The position numbers and the translations under genes are program-made. From Macrococcoides goetzii (GTDB lineage Bacteria; Bacillota; Bacilli; Staphylococcales; Staphylococcaceae), in the NCBI RefSeq assembly GCF_002742385.2, contig NZ_MJBI02000001.1, forward strand, positions 744,001 to 808,000: a DNA stretch of 64,000 nt, in the 5' to 3' direction. The notes beneath the pieces were generated by a model. That model saw only the letters and a list, made by a program, of their open reading frames with translations, did no database searches and was not told the DNA's origin. Below are positions 28,680 to 37,206 of this stretch, piece by piece (the first letter of the stretch is position 1; every line of letters begins with the position of its first letter).

Positions 28680-30737
28680 CTATTCAATTTCGTCATAATC
28701 GATTTGTTCCTGCAAATACGTCTTGCCATCAATTTTTATAATAATCGCACCTTGTGTATCTGGTTCAACTGTAAGTACTAATCTTTTCTTACTTTCTTTT
28801 GTTGTTTCATAAGATTCATAGATTGTTGAAATATCATTGTTTTTATCTTTAATAAAAATCTCGACAAGTTGTGGCATCTTTTCGGTAGCAGGCGGTTCAG
28901 AAGGTTGTTCTACAGTATCACCTTCTTCATTTGTAGCAGGTGCTTCTGTTGTTGGCGTCACTTCTTTGCCTTTATACGGAATACTAACCATTCCGATGTA
29001 CTTCTTATCTTTTTCTTTTGGTGTTTCAGTAGTGACTTTCTCTTCTGTATTCTTTTTCTCTTTTCCTTTTGATACTTCAAAATTTATTGTTGATCCATAA
29101 GGGAACTTTATGTTACGGACATTCTGAGAAATAATATCACCTTTTGCAACGTCATCAGAATATATTACTTGTACCACATTAACGACAAAACCTAACTGCT
29201 CAAGCTCTGCTTTGGCTTTTTCAAAGGATTGACCCGTATAATCCTGTACAAATATCTCTTCAACGCCTTTTGAAACTGTAAAAACAACATTCGTATCTTG
29301 AGGCACCACTTCTTTATTACCCTTTAAATTTTGCTTAATAATCGTGCCTGACTTCTCATAATTATAGACTTGCTTAACTTTCACTGATTTGAAACCTTGC
29401 TTTTCTAATTTTTTCTTGACCTTCGCGATATCCTGCCCCACATAATCTTCGAACATAAACTTTTTAGTACCTTTTGATACCGTAAGATTTATTAGTGATA
29501 ACTCTTTCACTTTTTCTCCGATCATCGGGTCAGATTCTATCACAGTACCATCGTCATATGAATCATTATAAACATAATCAACATGACCTTTTCGTAAATT
29601 ATTTTGTTCAAGTAAACTTGTTGCTTCTGATATTGATTTACCATTGATATCCGGTACTTCACTATATTTTGGTGCAAAGGTCATATAAGCAATAGCCGTT
29701 CCTAAACCTAAAATTAGTAATAACGGTAATAACCATAACCACCATTTTCTCTTTTTCTTCTTCGATTCATGATTATCTATTTCATCATTATTTTGATCCT
29801 CTGCTGATTCCGTTGGCATCGTTGAAACAGGATGCATTTCAATCGTATCATCAGCCTGAACAACTGGAATCATTCTTGTTGCATCGTCAACAATCATCAT
29901 TTTAGGTTCTTCTGAACGTTCTTCGTCAAGGCAGGTGTTTAAATCATCATACATTTCCTGCGTTGTACGGTAACGTTGATATTTTTCTTTCATCGTTGCT
30001 TTTAAAATAATATTTTCAAGCGCTTGTGGTACTGCTGGGTTTTCTTCAATTACAGATGGCAGTTGTTCCTGAATGTGCTTAATCGCTACACCGACTGCAG
30101 ATTCACCTTCATGAGGAGGATGTCCGGTTAACATTTCAAATAAAACGATACCTATTGAATATATATCACTTGCTTCATCCGTTTGTTTCCCTTTAGCTTG
30201 TTCAGGTGACAAGTAATGCACACTTCCCATAATGTGGTTCGTATGCGTCAATGCTGTCTCACTCAATGCGCGTGCTATCCCAAAATCAGAGATTTTAAGC
30301 TCTTTTGATTGCGTCATCAAAATATTTTGAGGTTTTATATCACGATGAATAATGCGATGTTGATGCGCATGTTCAATACCACGCAGTATTTGTTTCGTGA
30401 AAAATACAGCTTCTTTTACATCTAACGGACCATTCTCACGTATGTATTCATGTAATGTAGGGCCATCAATATACTCCATAATCATATAATAATGACGTTC
30501 ATCTTCATCTACATCGAGCACTTTAACGATATTAGGATGAGATAATGTCGTTGCATTCTGTACTTCACGTTCAAAACGCTTAACTGCACGATCAACATCG
30601 ACAGGAGGAACATTAATGATTTTTACAGCGACCTGTGCATCTAAAATAATATCATCGGCGAGGTATACACTACTCATTCCACCACCACCGATATATTTAA
30701 CTAATTTATAGCGATCACTAATAATAGTACCAATCAT
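28680..30737 (-). CDS. prkC: PASTA-domain Ser/Thr protein kinase PrkC (Stk1)
   Basis: A membrane Ser/Thr kinase (685 aa) that senses peptidoglycan fragments and controls cell-wall and growth processes. The cytoplasmic kinase domain covers residues 10-270, with glycine loop GGGGMSSVY, Lys39 (VAVKI), catalytic HRDIKPQN and DFG at 151-153. A membrane helix spans about 332-353. Outside the cell are three PASTA repeats (about 358-560) and a threonine/glutamate-rich linker with a C-terminal domain. It starts directly after the phosphatase gene. In S. aureus rsgA follows; here the next genes are an S41-like protein and a P450. Confidence 0.97.
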   Translation of the reverse strand: MIGTIISDRYKLVKYIGGGGMSSVYLADDIILDAQVAVKIINVPPVDVDRAVKRFEREVQNATTLSHPNIVKVLDVDEDERHYYMIMEYIDGPTLHEYIRENGPLDVKEAVFFTKQILRGIEHAHQHRIIHRDIKPQNILMTQSKELKISDFGIARALSETALTHTNHIMGSVHYLSPEQAKGKQTDEASDIYSIGIVLFEMLTGHPPHEGESAVGVAIKHIQEQLPSVIEENPAVPQALENIILKATMKEKYQRYRTTQEMYDDLNTCLDEERSEEPKMMIVDDATRMIPVVQADDTIEMHPVSTMPTESAEDQNNDEIDNHESKKKKRKWWLWLLPLLLILGLGTAIAYMTFAPKYSEVPDINGKSISEATSLLEQNNLRKGHVDYVYNDSYDDGTVIESDPMIGEKVKELSLINLTVSKGTKKFMFEDYVGQDIAKVKKKLEKQGFKSVKVKQVYNYEKSGTIIKQNLKGNKEVVPQDTNVVFTVSKGVEEIFVQDYTGQSFEKAKAELEQLGFVVNVVQVIYSDDVAKGDIISQNVRNIKFPYGSTINFEVSKGKEKKNTEEKVTTETPKEKDKKYIGMVSIPYKGKEVTPTTEAPATNEEGDTVEQPSEPPATEKMPQLVEIFIKDKNNDISTIYESYETTKESKKRLVLTVEPDTQGAIIIKIDGKTYLQEQIDYDEIE

Positions 30738-31475
30738 TTACTCGCCCCCTTTTAAAGGGACAAGTACTACAGATATATTATCACGTGCTCCTGCCTCTAT
30801 AGAAGCATTAATCAATGCTTCTCCAGCTGCTTTAACATTTTCACGTGTCTTGATAATATCATGTATGTATGATTCTTCAAGATAATCAGTTAGGCCATCA
30901 GAAGATAATAGAAGATAATCATAACGGTCGAAATTATATTCAAACATATCCGGATGGATACGTTTGTCTGAACCCATTACTTTTGTGATAACATTGCGTT
31001 GAGGATGGTTACGTGCCTCTTCTTTCGTTAAACCACCAGCCATCAGTAAATGATTTACAAATGTATGATCATGCGTTACCTGGCGCATTTCACGCTCATT
31101 GATAAGATAAGCACGTGAATCACCAACGTTCGCAATTACAACCTGATGGTCGAACATTAAAGCACAAACTAGAGTAGTACCCATTCCTTGATTTTCATTA
31201 TTTTCATGACTTCGCTGATAAAGTTGACGATTAATATCCGAGATATTACTTTTCAGCCAACTTTCAGCATTTTGACGTTCAATATAGTTTTCCTCTGTAA
31301 AACGTGCACCAAGTAAATCATTAACAAAATTACTTGCTACATCCCCTGCATTATGTCCACCCATACCATCACAAATAACTACGAGCATCTGTCCAGTATG
31401 ATTGTAATATACTCCGCCAGCATCTTCATTGCGTTGTCTGACCGGTCCCATATCCGTAAAAAAACGTGCGTGCAT
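30738..31475 (-). CDS. stp: PP2C-type Ser/Thr phosphatase Stp (PrpC)
   Basis: The metal-dependent phosphatase (245 aa) that reverses PrkC phosphorylation. PP2C motifs are TDMGPVRQRNEDAGG, CDGMGGHNAGDVAS, SDGLTD and GARDNISVVLV, with the metal-binding Asp residues kept. The frame stays open 93 nt upstream within rlmN, but the ATG at 31475 after GAGGTAG matches the family start. It is 4 nt after rlmN and abuts prkC. Confidence 0.96.
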   Translation of the reverse strand: MHARFFTDMGPVRQRNEDAGGVYYNHTGQMLVVICDGMGGHNAGDVASNFVNDLLGARFTEENYIERQNAESWLKSNISDINRQLYQRSHENNENQGMGTTLVCALMFDHQVVIANVGDSRAYLINEREMRQVTHDHTFVNHLLMAGGLTKEEARNHPQRNVITKVMGSDKRIHPDMFEYNFDRYDYLLLSSDGLTDYLEESYIHDIIKTRENVKAAGEALINASIEAGARDNISVVLVPLKGGE

Positions 31476-31479
31476 ATGA

Positions 31480-32571
31480 CTACCTCGTTTCTTCTGCTCT
31501 TTCTTTCGCGCGTAATTGTCCACATGCAGCATCAATATCTGCACCATGTTCACGTCTAATTGTAGCATTTATTCCATTTCTTTTTAATTCTTTTTCAAAT
31601 TTAAAGATATCTTCTTTCGGAGTACGTACGTAATCACGTTCCGGTACATGGTTAACCGGAATTAAATTTACGTGACAGTTTAAATGTTTAATTAGTTTAG
31701 CAAGCTCTTTCGCATGATGTACCTGATCATTCACGCCACCAAATAAACCATATTCAAAAGTGATACGGCGTCCTGTCTTATTCACATAGTATTCAATTGA
31801 TTCCATTAACTTCTCTAGATCATATGCACGGTTAATCGGCATTAAACGACTTCTAATATCATTATTAGGACCGTGTAGACTTAATGCAAAGTTAATTTGT
31901 AATGCCTCATCCGCGAAATCATAGATTCTTGGTATGATACCAGAAGTAGAAACTGTGATATGACGTGCGCCAATGTTTAATCCATCATCATGGTTAATAA
32001 TCTTTAAAAAGTCCATCATTTCTTCGTAGTTTTCGAATGGTTCTCCGATACCCATAATAACAACGTGACTTACACGTTCTTCTGTTAAATCCAACGCTTG
32101 TTGCACTGCAAGTACTTGAGCAACGATTTCACCAGCTTCTAAATTACGTTTTAAGCCACCTAACGTTGAAGCACAGAAGGTACAGCCGATACGACATCCA
32201 ACTTGTGTCGTAACACAGACAGAATTACCGTAATCGTGGCGCATTAATACAGTTTCAATTGTATATCCGTCTTGTAGTTCAAATAAGAACTTAATTGTTC
32301 CATCCTTACTTTCCTGTTTAACGACTGTTTTTAAAGTCGTCATCGTAAAGTTGCTTTCTAGCACTTCGCGTAATTCTTTTGATAAGTTCGTCATATCTTC
32401 GAAACTGGTTACACGTTTAACGTATAGCCAGTCAAAGATTTGTTTCGCTCTAAATGATTGTTGTTTGTGATCTGCTAACCAATCTTTTAACTCATCCAAT
32501 TGTAATGAGTAGATTGACGGTTTTTCAAAATTGGGCATAAATTTTTTATTCTTCTTTTCTAATAAAGCCAT
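31480..32571 (-). CDS. rlmN: 23S rRNA/tRNA adenine-C2 methyltransferase RlmN
   Basis: A radical-SAM methyltransferase (363 aa) that methylates A2503 of 23S rRNA and A37 of some tRNAs. The cluster motif is [10 protein letters not shown]; the methyl-carrying Cys is near the C-terminus in [10 protein letters not shown]. The [10 protein letters not shown] segment is typical. It is 2 nt after rsmB in the fmt-rsmB-rlmN-stp-prkC run. It is close in length and sequence to the S. aureus protein. Confidence 0.97.
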   Translation of the reverse strand: MALLEKKNKKFMPNFEKPSIYSLQLDELKDWLADHKQQSFRAKQIFDWLYVKRVTSFEDMTNLSKELREVLESNFTMTTLKTVVKQESKDGTIKFLFELQDGYTIETVLMRHDYGNSVCVTTQVGCRIGCTFCASTLGGLKRNLEAGEIVAQVLAVQQALDLTEERVSHVVIMGIGEPFENYEEMMDFLKIINHDDGLNIGARHITVSTSGIIPRIYDFADEALQINFALSLHGPNNDIRSRLMPINRAYDLEKLMESIEYYVNKTGRRITFEYGLFGGVNDQVHHAKELAKLIKHLNCHVNLIPVNHVPERDYVRTPKEDIFKFEKELKRNGINATIRREHGADIDAACGQLRAKERAEETR

Positions 32572-32573
32572 AA

Positions 32574-33884
32574 TTATTCACTCTTCCTTCTTAACTTTGC
32601 AATAAAGAATCCGTCAGACTTTAAGTCTTGCGGTAAAATTTGCAATAGTTTATGTTCACCTAATACTGGTAATTTTATCGGTTCAATCTCGAAATCTGGA
32701 TTCTGTTTTATAAATGAATAGACAACGTTATCATTTTCCATCTGTTCTATCGTACATGTTGAGTATACTAAGAGACCACCTGGTTTTACAACTTTACTGG
32801 CATTCGTGAGTATTTCTAATTGCATCGGCCACAGTGTATCAATATCTTTAGGTGTCTTTTCATATTTAATCTCAGGTTTACGCTTAATGACACCAAATCC
32901 TGAGCAAGGTGCATCAACGAGTACTCTATCATACTCTCCTTCAAACGGTAGTAATGCATCATGTACTGAAGGTTCTATATTGCGTAAACTTAAACGATTG
33001 ATATTATATTTAATCAAATCTATCTTATGCGGATAGACATCGTGACTGATGACGCGTCCCGTACGGTTCATCTTTTCAGCGATATGACAAGACTTACCAC
33101 CAGGAGCACTACATGTATCAAGGATTGTTTCTCCCTCTTGTGGATCTAACACATTTGCAACAAGCATACTTGATGCATCCTGAACGCTTAAGAAACCATG
33201 TTTAAACAATGGATTCTGTACGATAGGCGGCCCATCAATCGCTAGACATTCCGGAATAATCTCTGACTGTTCAACAGTATAGCCTTCATCCTGTAATCGC
33301 TGAATTGCTTCTTCAATCGTAATTTTTGTCGTATTAACACGCACCGTTGTATCAGGATACGTCAGAAATTCTTCCGCCATCGCACGTGTTTTATCGTAAC
33401 CGAAATGTGTATTCCAGTGTTTGATTAACCAAAGCGGTGTACTTGTTTCAACACTTAAACGTTTTAGGTCATCTTTAATTTCAGCAAAATCACGTAATTC
33501 ACTACGCTGGAAGTTACGCAAAATAGCATTCATTGTATTTGCACCACTAATTGAGCCACGTTGCTTTGTAATTTCTACCGCTTCATTAATAATCGCATGA
33601 TCTGGTACTTTGTCTAAATATACAGCCTGATAAACACTCATTAATAGTAAGCGACGCATCCACCCTTTTATATTTGCTTTTATAAAAGGCTCAATGTAAA
33701 ACTCAAGCGTTAATTTATGTTGTAAAGTACCATAAACAAGTTCTGTGAGTAAAGCTCTATCAACAGGTTCAACATAACCTTCTTTAATCGCTTCATTAAT
33801 AAGCAAATTGCTATAGCCACCATCCGTTAAAACCTGATCCAAAATTTCTAAGGCAATATATCTAACACTACGTTTATGCTCCAT
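32574..33884 (-). CDS. rsmB: 16S rRNA m5C967 methyltransferase RsmB (Sun)
   Basis: Methylates C967 of 16S rRNA (436 aa). An N-terminal NusB-like helical domain (about residues 1-130) precedes a Rossmann methyltransferase with SAM site [10 protein letters not shown] and two catalytic cysteines in DAPCSGFG and [11 protein letters not shown]. The start is the ATG at 33884; an upstream TTG at 33902 is less likely. It overlaps the fmt end by 11 nt. Confidence 0.96.
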   Translation of the reverse strand: MEHKRSVRYIALEILDQVLTDGGYSNLLINEAIKEGYVEPVDRALLTELVYGTLQHKLTLEFYIEPFIKANIKGWMRRLLLMSVYQAVYLDKVPDHAIINEAVEITKQRGSISGANTMNAILRNFQRSELRDFAEIKDDLKRLSVETSTPLWLIKHWNTHFGYDKTRAMAEEFLTYPDTTVRVNTTKITIEEAIQRLQDEGYTVEQSEIIPECLAIDGPPIVQNPLFKHGFLSVQDASSMLVANVLDPQEGETILDTCSAPGGKSCHIAEKMNRTGRVISHDVYPHKIDLIKYNINRLSLRNIEPSVHDALLPFEGEYDRVLVDAPCSGFGVIKRKPEIKYEKTPKDIDTLWPMQLEILTNASKVVKPGGLLVYSTCTIEQMENDNVVYSFIKQNPDFEIEPIKLPVLGEHKLLQILPQDLKSDGFFIAKLRRKSE

Positions 33885-34815
33885 TAAATGTCTGCCCCAC
33901 AATCGTTTGTTTTAATCCTGCAACGTAACTACCGGCATTCATTCGTTTCTTGCCAGCCGGTTGAACTTCAGTGAGCAACACTGCACCGTCGTTTGTCGCC
34001 ACTTTAATCCCTTTATTATCTGCACTTATTATTTCACCAGGTTGTCCTGAACCATCCACAATTTCAGACATCCAAAGTTTCATGTTTTGTCCATCAAGTT
34101 TAGCAAAACCGACTGGCCATGGACTTAACCCACGGATATGATCATGAACCGCTTGACTAGTTCGATCAAAAGAAACAAATTCTTCATCACGACTGACGTT
34201 TGAAGCAAACGTTGCGGCGTCGTGATCTTGCGGTATTCTGTCATTTGTTTCTGCAAATATATCCGGTAAAGTCTGTAGTAACAATTTCGTACCTGCTGTA
34301 CTTAATTTGTCATGTAATGTGCCAACTGTATCATTTTGTTCAATTGGTACAACAACTTGAGCAATCATATCACCAGCATCTAGTTTTTTTGCCATGTACA
34401 TAATAGTAACACCTGATTCTCTTTCACCATTGATGATGGCTTTATGAATCGGTGCACCTCCACGATATTTCGGTAACAATGAAGCATGTACATTTATACA
34501 ACCAAGTCGAGGAATTTCAAGCACACGCTCAGGTAACAATTGACCATAAGCAGCTGTAATAATAAGATCTGGATTTAAGTTTTGAACATATTCATAAGCT
34601 TCATCACTTGTCATCTTTTCCGGTTGATAAACTTCAATCCCAAGTTCTGTTGCCTGAACTTTCACAGGCGGTGCTGTAAGGACTCTTTTACGACCAACTG
34701 GTTTGTCCGGTTGCGTGATGACATGCGCTACACCATATGCATCGTGAACTGCTTTTAAAATAGGTGCTGAAAAGTCAGGTGTTCCCATAAAAATAATATT
34801 AGGCTTCTTCATCAT
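33874..34815 (-). CDS. fmt: Methionyl-tRNA formyltransferase
   Basis: Adds the formyl group to initiator Met-tRNA (313 aa), which Def later removes. Visible are the N-terminal FMGTPDFSAPIL, the formyl-folate catalytic segment NVHASLLPKYRGGAPI with Asn and His, and the C-terminal OB-type tRNA-binding domain. Two consecutive ATGs (34815, 34812) follow GGAGG; either could start. It overlaps def by 17 nt. Confidence 0.97.
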   Translation of the reverse strand: MMKKPNIIFMGTPDFSAPILKAVHDAYGVAHVITQPDKPVGRKRVLTAPPVKVQATELGIEVYQPEKMTSDEAYEYVQNLNPDLIITAAYGQLLPERVLEIPRLGCINVHASLLPKYRGGAPIHKAIINGERESGVTIMYMAKKLDAGDMIAQVVVPIEQNDTVGTLHDKLSTAGTKLLLQTLPDIFAETNDRIPQDHDAATFASNVSRDEEFVSFDRTSQAVHDHIRGLSPWPVGFAKLDGQNMKLWMSEIVDGSGQPGEIISADNKGIKVATNDGAVLLTEVQPAGKKRMNAGSYVAGLKQTIVGQTFNGA

Positions 34816-35287
34816 ACATCGCCTCCAGCTCTTCTTCAGATATGTAACGCGTTACTTTATCTGTAAACATTGTACCGTACAGATGATCAACTTCATGTTG
34901 AATGATACGCGCGATATCATCATATGCCGTCATTTCAATTTCATTACCTTCTAAATCATTTGCTTTTACAACAATTTCTGTTGAACGATCAACCATACCA
35001 AATACATCTGGCACCGATAAACAACCCTCAACATCACTCTCTTTATCTTCCGAGTAATAAGTAATCTCTGGATTTACGAGCTGTAAAATACCATCCTGTT
35101 CCATATCTACAAGTGCAACTTTTAAATCGACACCAATTTGAGGGGCTGCGATCCCTACACCATTATAATGGTATAAACTATCTTCTAAATCCTGAATCAA
35201 AGCTTTTAGACTATTGTCAAAAGCCGTTACATCTTTAACTTCTCTATGCAGTAATGCATCATTTTTATCTATTAATGGTTTAATCAA
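34799..35287 (-). CDS. def: Peptide deformylase
   Basis: A metalloenzyme (162 aa) that removes the N-formyl group from new proteins. All three motifs are intact: GIAAPQIG, EGCLS (metal Cys) and QHEVDHL (two metal His and catalytic Glu). The open frame extends 24 nt upstream through another TTG, but that stretch contains the ribosome site AAAGGAG. The TTG at 35287, 8 nt after it, is the better start and gives 162 residues, the length I recall for the S. aureus gene beside fmt. That S. aureus copy has altered motifs; this one should be active. Confidence 0.93.
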   Translation of the reverse strand: MIKPLIDKNDALLHREVKDVTAFDNSLKALIQDLEDSLYHYNGVGIAAPQIGVDLKVALVDMEQDGILQLVNPEITYYSEDKESDVEGCLSVPDVFGMVDRSTEIVVKANDLEGNEIEMTAYDDIARIIQHEVDHLYGTMFTDKVTRYISEEELEAMYDEEA

Positions 35288-35368
35288 TGGACTTGCTCCT
35301 TTTTTATTCAATCATTTTATTTTACTTTATTTTGCTTAAGATTGCGATATATTCGTTTGAATGATAAA

Positions 35369-35396
35369 ACTCTCTTTAACTTTGGCTAAAGAGAGT
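35369..35396 (-). terminator. Terminator-like hairpin upstream of def
   Basis: ACTCTCTTTA and TAAAGAGAGT form a perfect 10-bp stem around an 8-nt loop, followed by TTTTAT on the minus strand. It would stop transcription arriving from the intrusion and so implies that def has its own promoter in 35288-35368. No convincing promoter was found there. Confidence 0.7.
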
Positions 35397-35470
35397 GTTT
35401 AGTGTCATTTTACTATATTTTGCGGTTATATACAAAATGTTGGGGTGTGGGGTTTGATTTTGTGATGCAG

Positions 35471-35745
35471 AAGCGGCTGTATTTTTGAAATACTACCGCT
35501 TACTCATGTGATGTTGACTTTTTCTTTGCGAAAGCGGCTGTATTTTTGAAATACTACCGCTTACTCATGTGATGTTGACTTTTTCTTTACGGAAGCGGCT
35601 GTATTTTTGAAATACTACCGTTTACTCATGTGATGTTGATTTTTTCTTTACGGAAGCGGCTGTATTTTTGAAATACTACCGTTTACTCATGTGATGTTGA
35701 TTTTTTCTTTGCGGAAGCGGCTGTATTTTTGAAATACTACCGTTT
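35471..35745. repeat. Five-copy tandem array of a 31-bp hairpin at exact 61-bp period
   Basis: Copies start at 35471, 35532, 35593, 35654 and 35715. Each begins AAGCGGCTGTATTTTTGA and forms a dyad: AAGCGG/CCGCTT outside, a 2-nt internal loop CT/TA, GTATTT/AAATAC inside, loop TTG. Linkers of 30 bp are nearly identical (ACTCATGTGATGTTGA..TTTTTCTTT). Copies 3-5 have CCGTTT instead of CCGCTT, which keeps pairing as G-U only in a plus-strand RNA. The last copy has no full linker. No open reading frame or long T run follows. Its function is unknown. Confidence 0.95.
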
Positions 35746-35767
35746 CCGTCACAACTTTACAAATCAC

Positions 35768-35785
35768 ATCACATCATCATATATG
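35768..35785. repeat. Left copy of 18-bp direct repeat (att-like)
   Basis: ATCACATCATCATATATG, identical to 37530-37547. Flanking bases differ on both sides (C before and T after here; A before and G after there), so the identity is exactly 18 bp. Confidence 0.85.
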
Positions 35786-35850
35786 TATCACGTATAGCGA
35801 AAAAATAACATCCGATAAAATGTAAAATACAGTGTTATCAAGGGTTTAAA

Positions 35851-36007
35851 GCACCCTATCTGTAGTTTTATATTTCATTGGATATTATCTATTGTAGTTT
35901 TATTGTCGTTTTTTTGTAGTTTTTTGTGTTTCTACAACTATTGTTGTGGGTGGTTGAACATCACCCTGTCAATTAGACACTTTAAAAGTGAAAACTTTAT
36001 AGGGTGC
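35851..36007. repeat. Left-end region with TGTAGTTTT direct repeats and GCACCCTAT inverted repeat
   Basis: Three copies of TGTAGTTTT start at 35861, 35893 and 35915, and GCACCCTAT (35851-35859) recurs inverted as ATAGGGTGC (35999-36007). CACTTT/AAAGTG forms a small hairpin at 35979-35990. Non-coding. Short repeats beside an attachment site can be integrase arm-binding sites; that is inference only. Confidence 0.55.
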
Positions 36008-36010
36008 ATA

Positions 36011-36100
36011 TCAGGTTATTGTCTTTTTTTTCTTATTTATCACTTCTACTATTTGAGGTATTAAACATAAGAAACAAATCATCATTATAAAAAATTGCAT
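36011..36100 (-). CDS. Small hydrophobic peptide with basic tail (29 aa)
   Basis: The ATG at 36100 is preceded by AAGGTGG at 5 nt. The peptide starts MQFFIMMICFLCLIPQIVEV and ends in a lysine-rich tail, so it is one membrane helix plus a positive C-terminus. Such a layout is seen in type I toxins, small phage membrane proteins and other membrane miniproteins. No family was recognised. The good ribosome site is the main support for translation. Confidence 0.45.
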   Translation of the reverse strand: MQFFIMMICFLCLIPQIVEVINKKKKTIT

Positions 36101-36137
36101 ATTAACCACCTTATTATAAATTAATTGTACCTAAACA

Positions 36138-36251
36138 TTATCCTAACCAGTTTTGTGTATATGCTAATAACCCTAGAAACGCACCTATTCCCATACAAAC
36201 TACCATCAAAATTACATCTAATTCTTTTAGTTTGTAGCTTTTATTATTCAA
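36138..36251 (-). CDS. Small membrane peptide (37 aa)
   Basis: Starts at TTG 36251 with AAAGGGATG about 9 nt upstream. It has a short charged N-terminus (MNNKSYKLKELD), one helix (VILMVVCMGIGAFLGLLA) and ends YTQNWLG. It lies 37 nt upstream of the 29-aa peptide on the same strand. Its upstream region shares a 22-bp sequence with that of the 66-aa membrane protein at 36462. Function unknown. Confidence 0.45.
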   Translation of the reverse strand: MNNKSYKLKELDVILMVVCMGIGAFLGLLAYTQNWLG

Positions 36252-36296
36252 AATAACATCCCTTTCACAAAGTAATATCATTTAGAATTATCTTCC

Positions 36297-36318
36297 ATTA
36301 CAATCATCTTAATGAAAT
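36297..36318. repeat. 22-bp repeat, copy 1 (partner at 36688-36709)
   Basis: ATTACAATCATCTTAATGAAAT here and ATTACAATAATCTTAATGGAAT at 36688-36709 match at 20 of 22 positions (each shown up to the limit of a single word; the differences are C/A and A/G). Each copy lies upstream of a small membrane-protein gene, at about 46 and 26 nt from its start. It may be a shared promoter or operator, or a trace of duplication. Confidence 0.6.
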
Positions 36319-36436
36319 AAAGATTGTTTTTCAATGATTTATGTAAATTACAGTGTTCTGACATCCCTTTTTACACGATAACTTTTAGTTAGTGGGTGAT
36401 TGCAAGAAAAGTGTTTTAAATTTTGGCATAAGAAAT

Positions 36437-36461
36437 CCACATTGCTATTTATACAATGTGG
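36437..36461 (-). terminator. Terminator after the 66-aa membrane protein gene
   Basis: CCACATTG and CAATGTGG form a perfect 8-bp stem around a 9-nt loop, followed by ATTTCTT on the minus strand, directly after the stop codon at 36462. Confidence 0.65.
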
Positions 36462-36662
36462 TTATTTGTGATTTTCATAATACTTTTTTTCTTCACTATC
36501 ATAGTAATGTACAAAAAGTATAGGTATTAATGCACATATTAATGTTGGGATCAATGCATACTCACTTTTATAAATTGCTAGAATGACACCGAGAATACCA
36601 AATAATATCCCGATTATTGCTAATGAAATAAGTAGTTTAGATTTGAAAAATACATTATTCAC
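36462..36662 (-). CDS. Small two-helix membrane protein (66 aa)
   Basis: The reading frame is open to 36845, but the GTG at 36662 has GGAGGG 6 nt upstream and yields a clean two-helix protein: KSKLLISLAIIGILFGILGV and IPTLICALIPILFVHYY, with a charged tail. The upstream part of the frame has no membrane logic and overlaps a terminator and the 22-bp repeat, so the short form is preferred. No family recognised. Confidence 0.6.
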   Translation of the reverse strand: MNNVFFKSKLLISLAIIGILFGILGVILAIYKSEYALIPTLICALIPILFVHYYDSEEKKYYENHK

Positions 36663-36687
36663 TATAAGCCCTCCATTGAATTTATTT

Positions 36688-36709
36688 ATTACAATAATCT
36701 TAATGGAAT
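36688..36709. repeat. 22-bp repeat, copy 2 (partner at 36297-36318)
   Basis: Second copy of the sequence described at 36297-36318, 26 nt upstream of the GTG start of the 66-aa membrane protein. Confidence 0.6.
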
Positions 36710-36832
36710 GGAAAATGATTGGCAAATCATAATAGTGAATATGAAATGTCTTATCACACTGTAAACTACTATTATACCGGTAATCATTGGCTATCTGACT
36801 ATCACCCAAATCAACATTTATCACCATTAAAA

Positions 36833-36862
36833 AGAGGATAACCAATTTAATGGCTACCCTCT
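36833..36862 (-). terminator. Strong terminator overlapping the 3' end of the regulator-like gene
   Basis: On the minus strand AGAGGGTAGCCA pairs with TGGTTATCCTCT (12 bp including two G-U pairs) around TTAAAT and is followed by TTTTTA. It overlaps the last codons of the gene at 36847-37206. Confidence 0.85.
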
Positions 36863-37206
36863 ATCACTTTATCAATCACTTTATCAAGATGTTTATTAAG
36901 CATTGCCTCACCAAGCATAAATATACGTTTAATCTCTTCCATATCCTTACCCTGCAAGAAGCATATAAATATAGCCTCTTCTCTTTCAGTTGTCACCTCT
37001 TGAATTTTCTCAATCAGCACATTAATAGTATTTGAATCTGCTATATTAGTATCCTGTTCAAGTGCATCATTGTAATCTACATCAGTTACATCATCTAAAG
37101 AGAAAAATTGTTCATCTTCCAACATATGATCATCAATTTCAACATCTTCAATTTGTTTGTGATAGTTCAATATGTACTTCTTTAATTCCCGTTTTTCCTT
37201 ACTCAT
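36847..37206 (-). CDS. Sigma-region-4/ArpU-like small regulator candidate (119 aa)
   Basis: An acidic protein whose C-terminal 50 residues (TTEREEAIFICFLQGKDMEE and on) look like a sigma-70 region 4 or phage ArpU/RinA-type helix-turn-helix: a helix, a short turn and a second helix. The N-terminal half is very acidic (VEIDDHMLEDEQFF). The ATG at 37206 overlaps the preceding stop codon as ATGA, so translation is coupled; a GTG at 37221 is less likely. Phage-type late regulators have this size. Homology was not checked. Confidence 0.5.
   Translation of the reverse strand: MSKEKRELKKYILNYHKQIEDVEIDDHMLEDEQFFSLDDVTDVDYNDALEQDTNIADSNTINVLIEKIQEVTTEREEAIFICFLQGKDMEEIKRIFMLGEAMLNKHLDKVIDKVIEGSH

Noticed and set aside
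35471-35745. CRISPR array (31-bp dyad repeats with 30-bp spacers)
   Set aside because: The spacers are nearly identical to each other, so it is a 61-bp tandem repeat, and there are no cas genes in the window.
36663-36845. Longer form of the 66-aa membrane protein (127 aa)
   Set aside because: The added N-terminal part covers a conserved 22-bp repeat and abuts a terminator; GGAGGG fits the GTG at 36662 much better.
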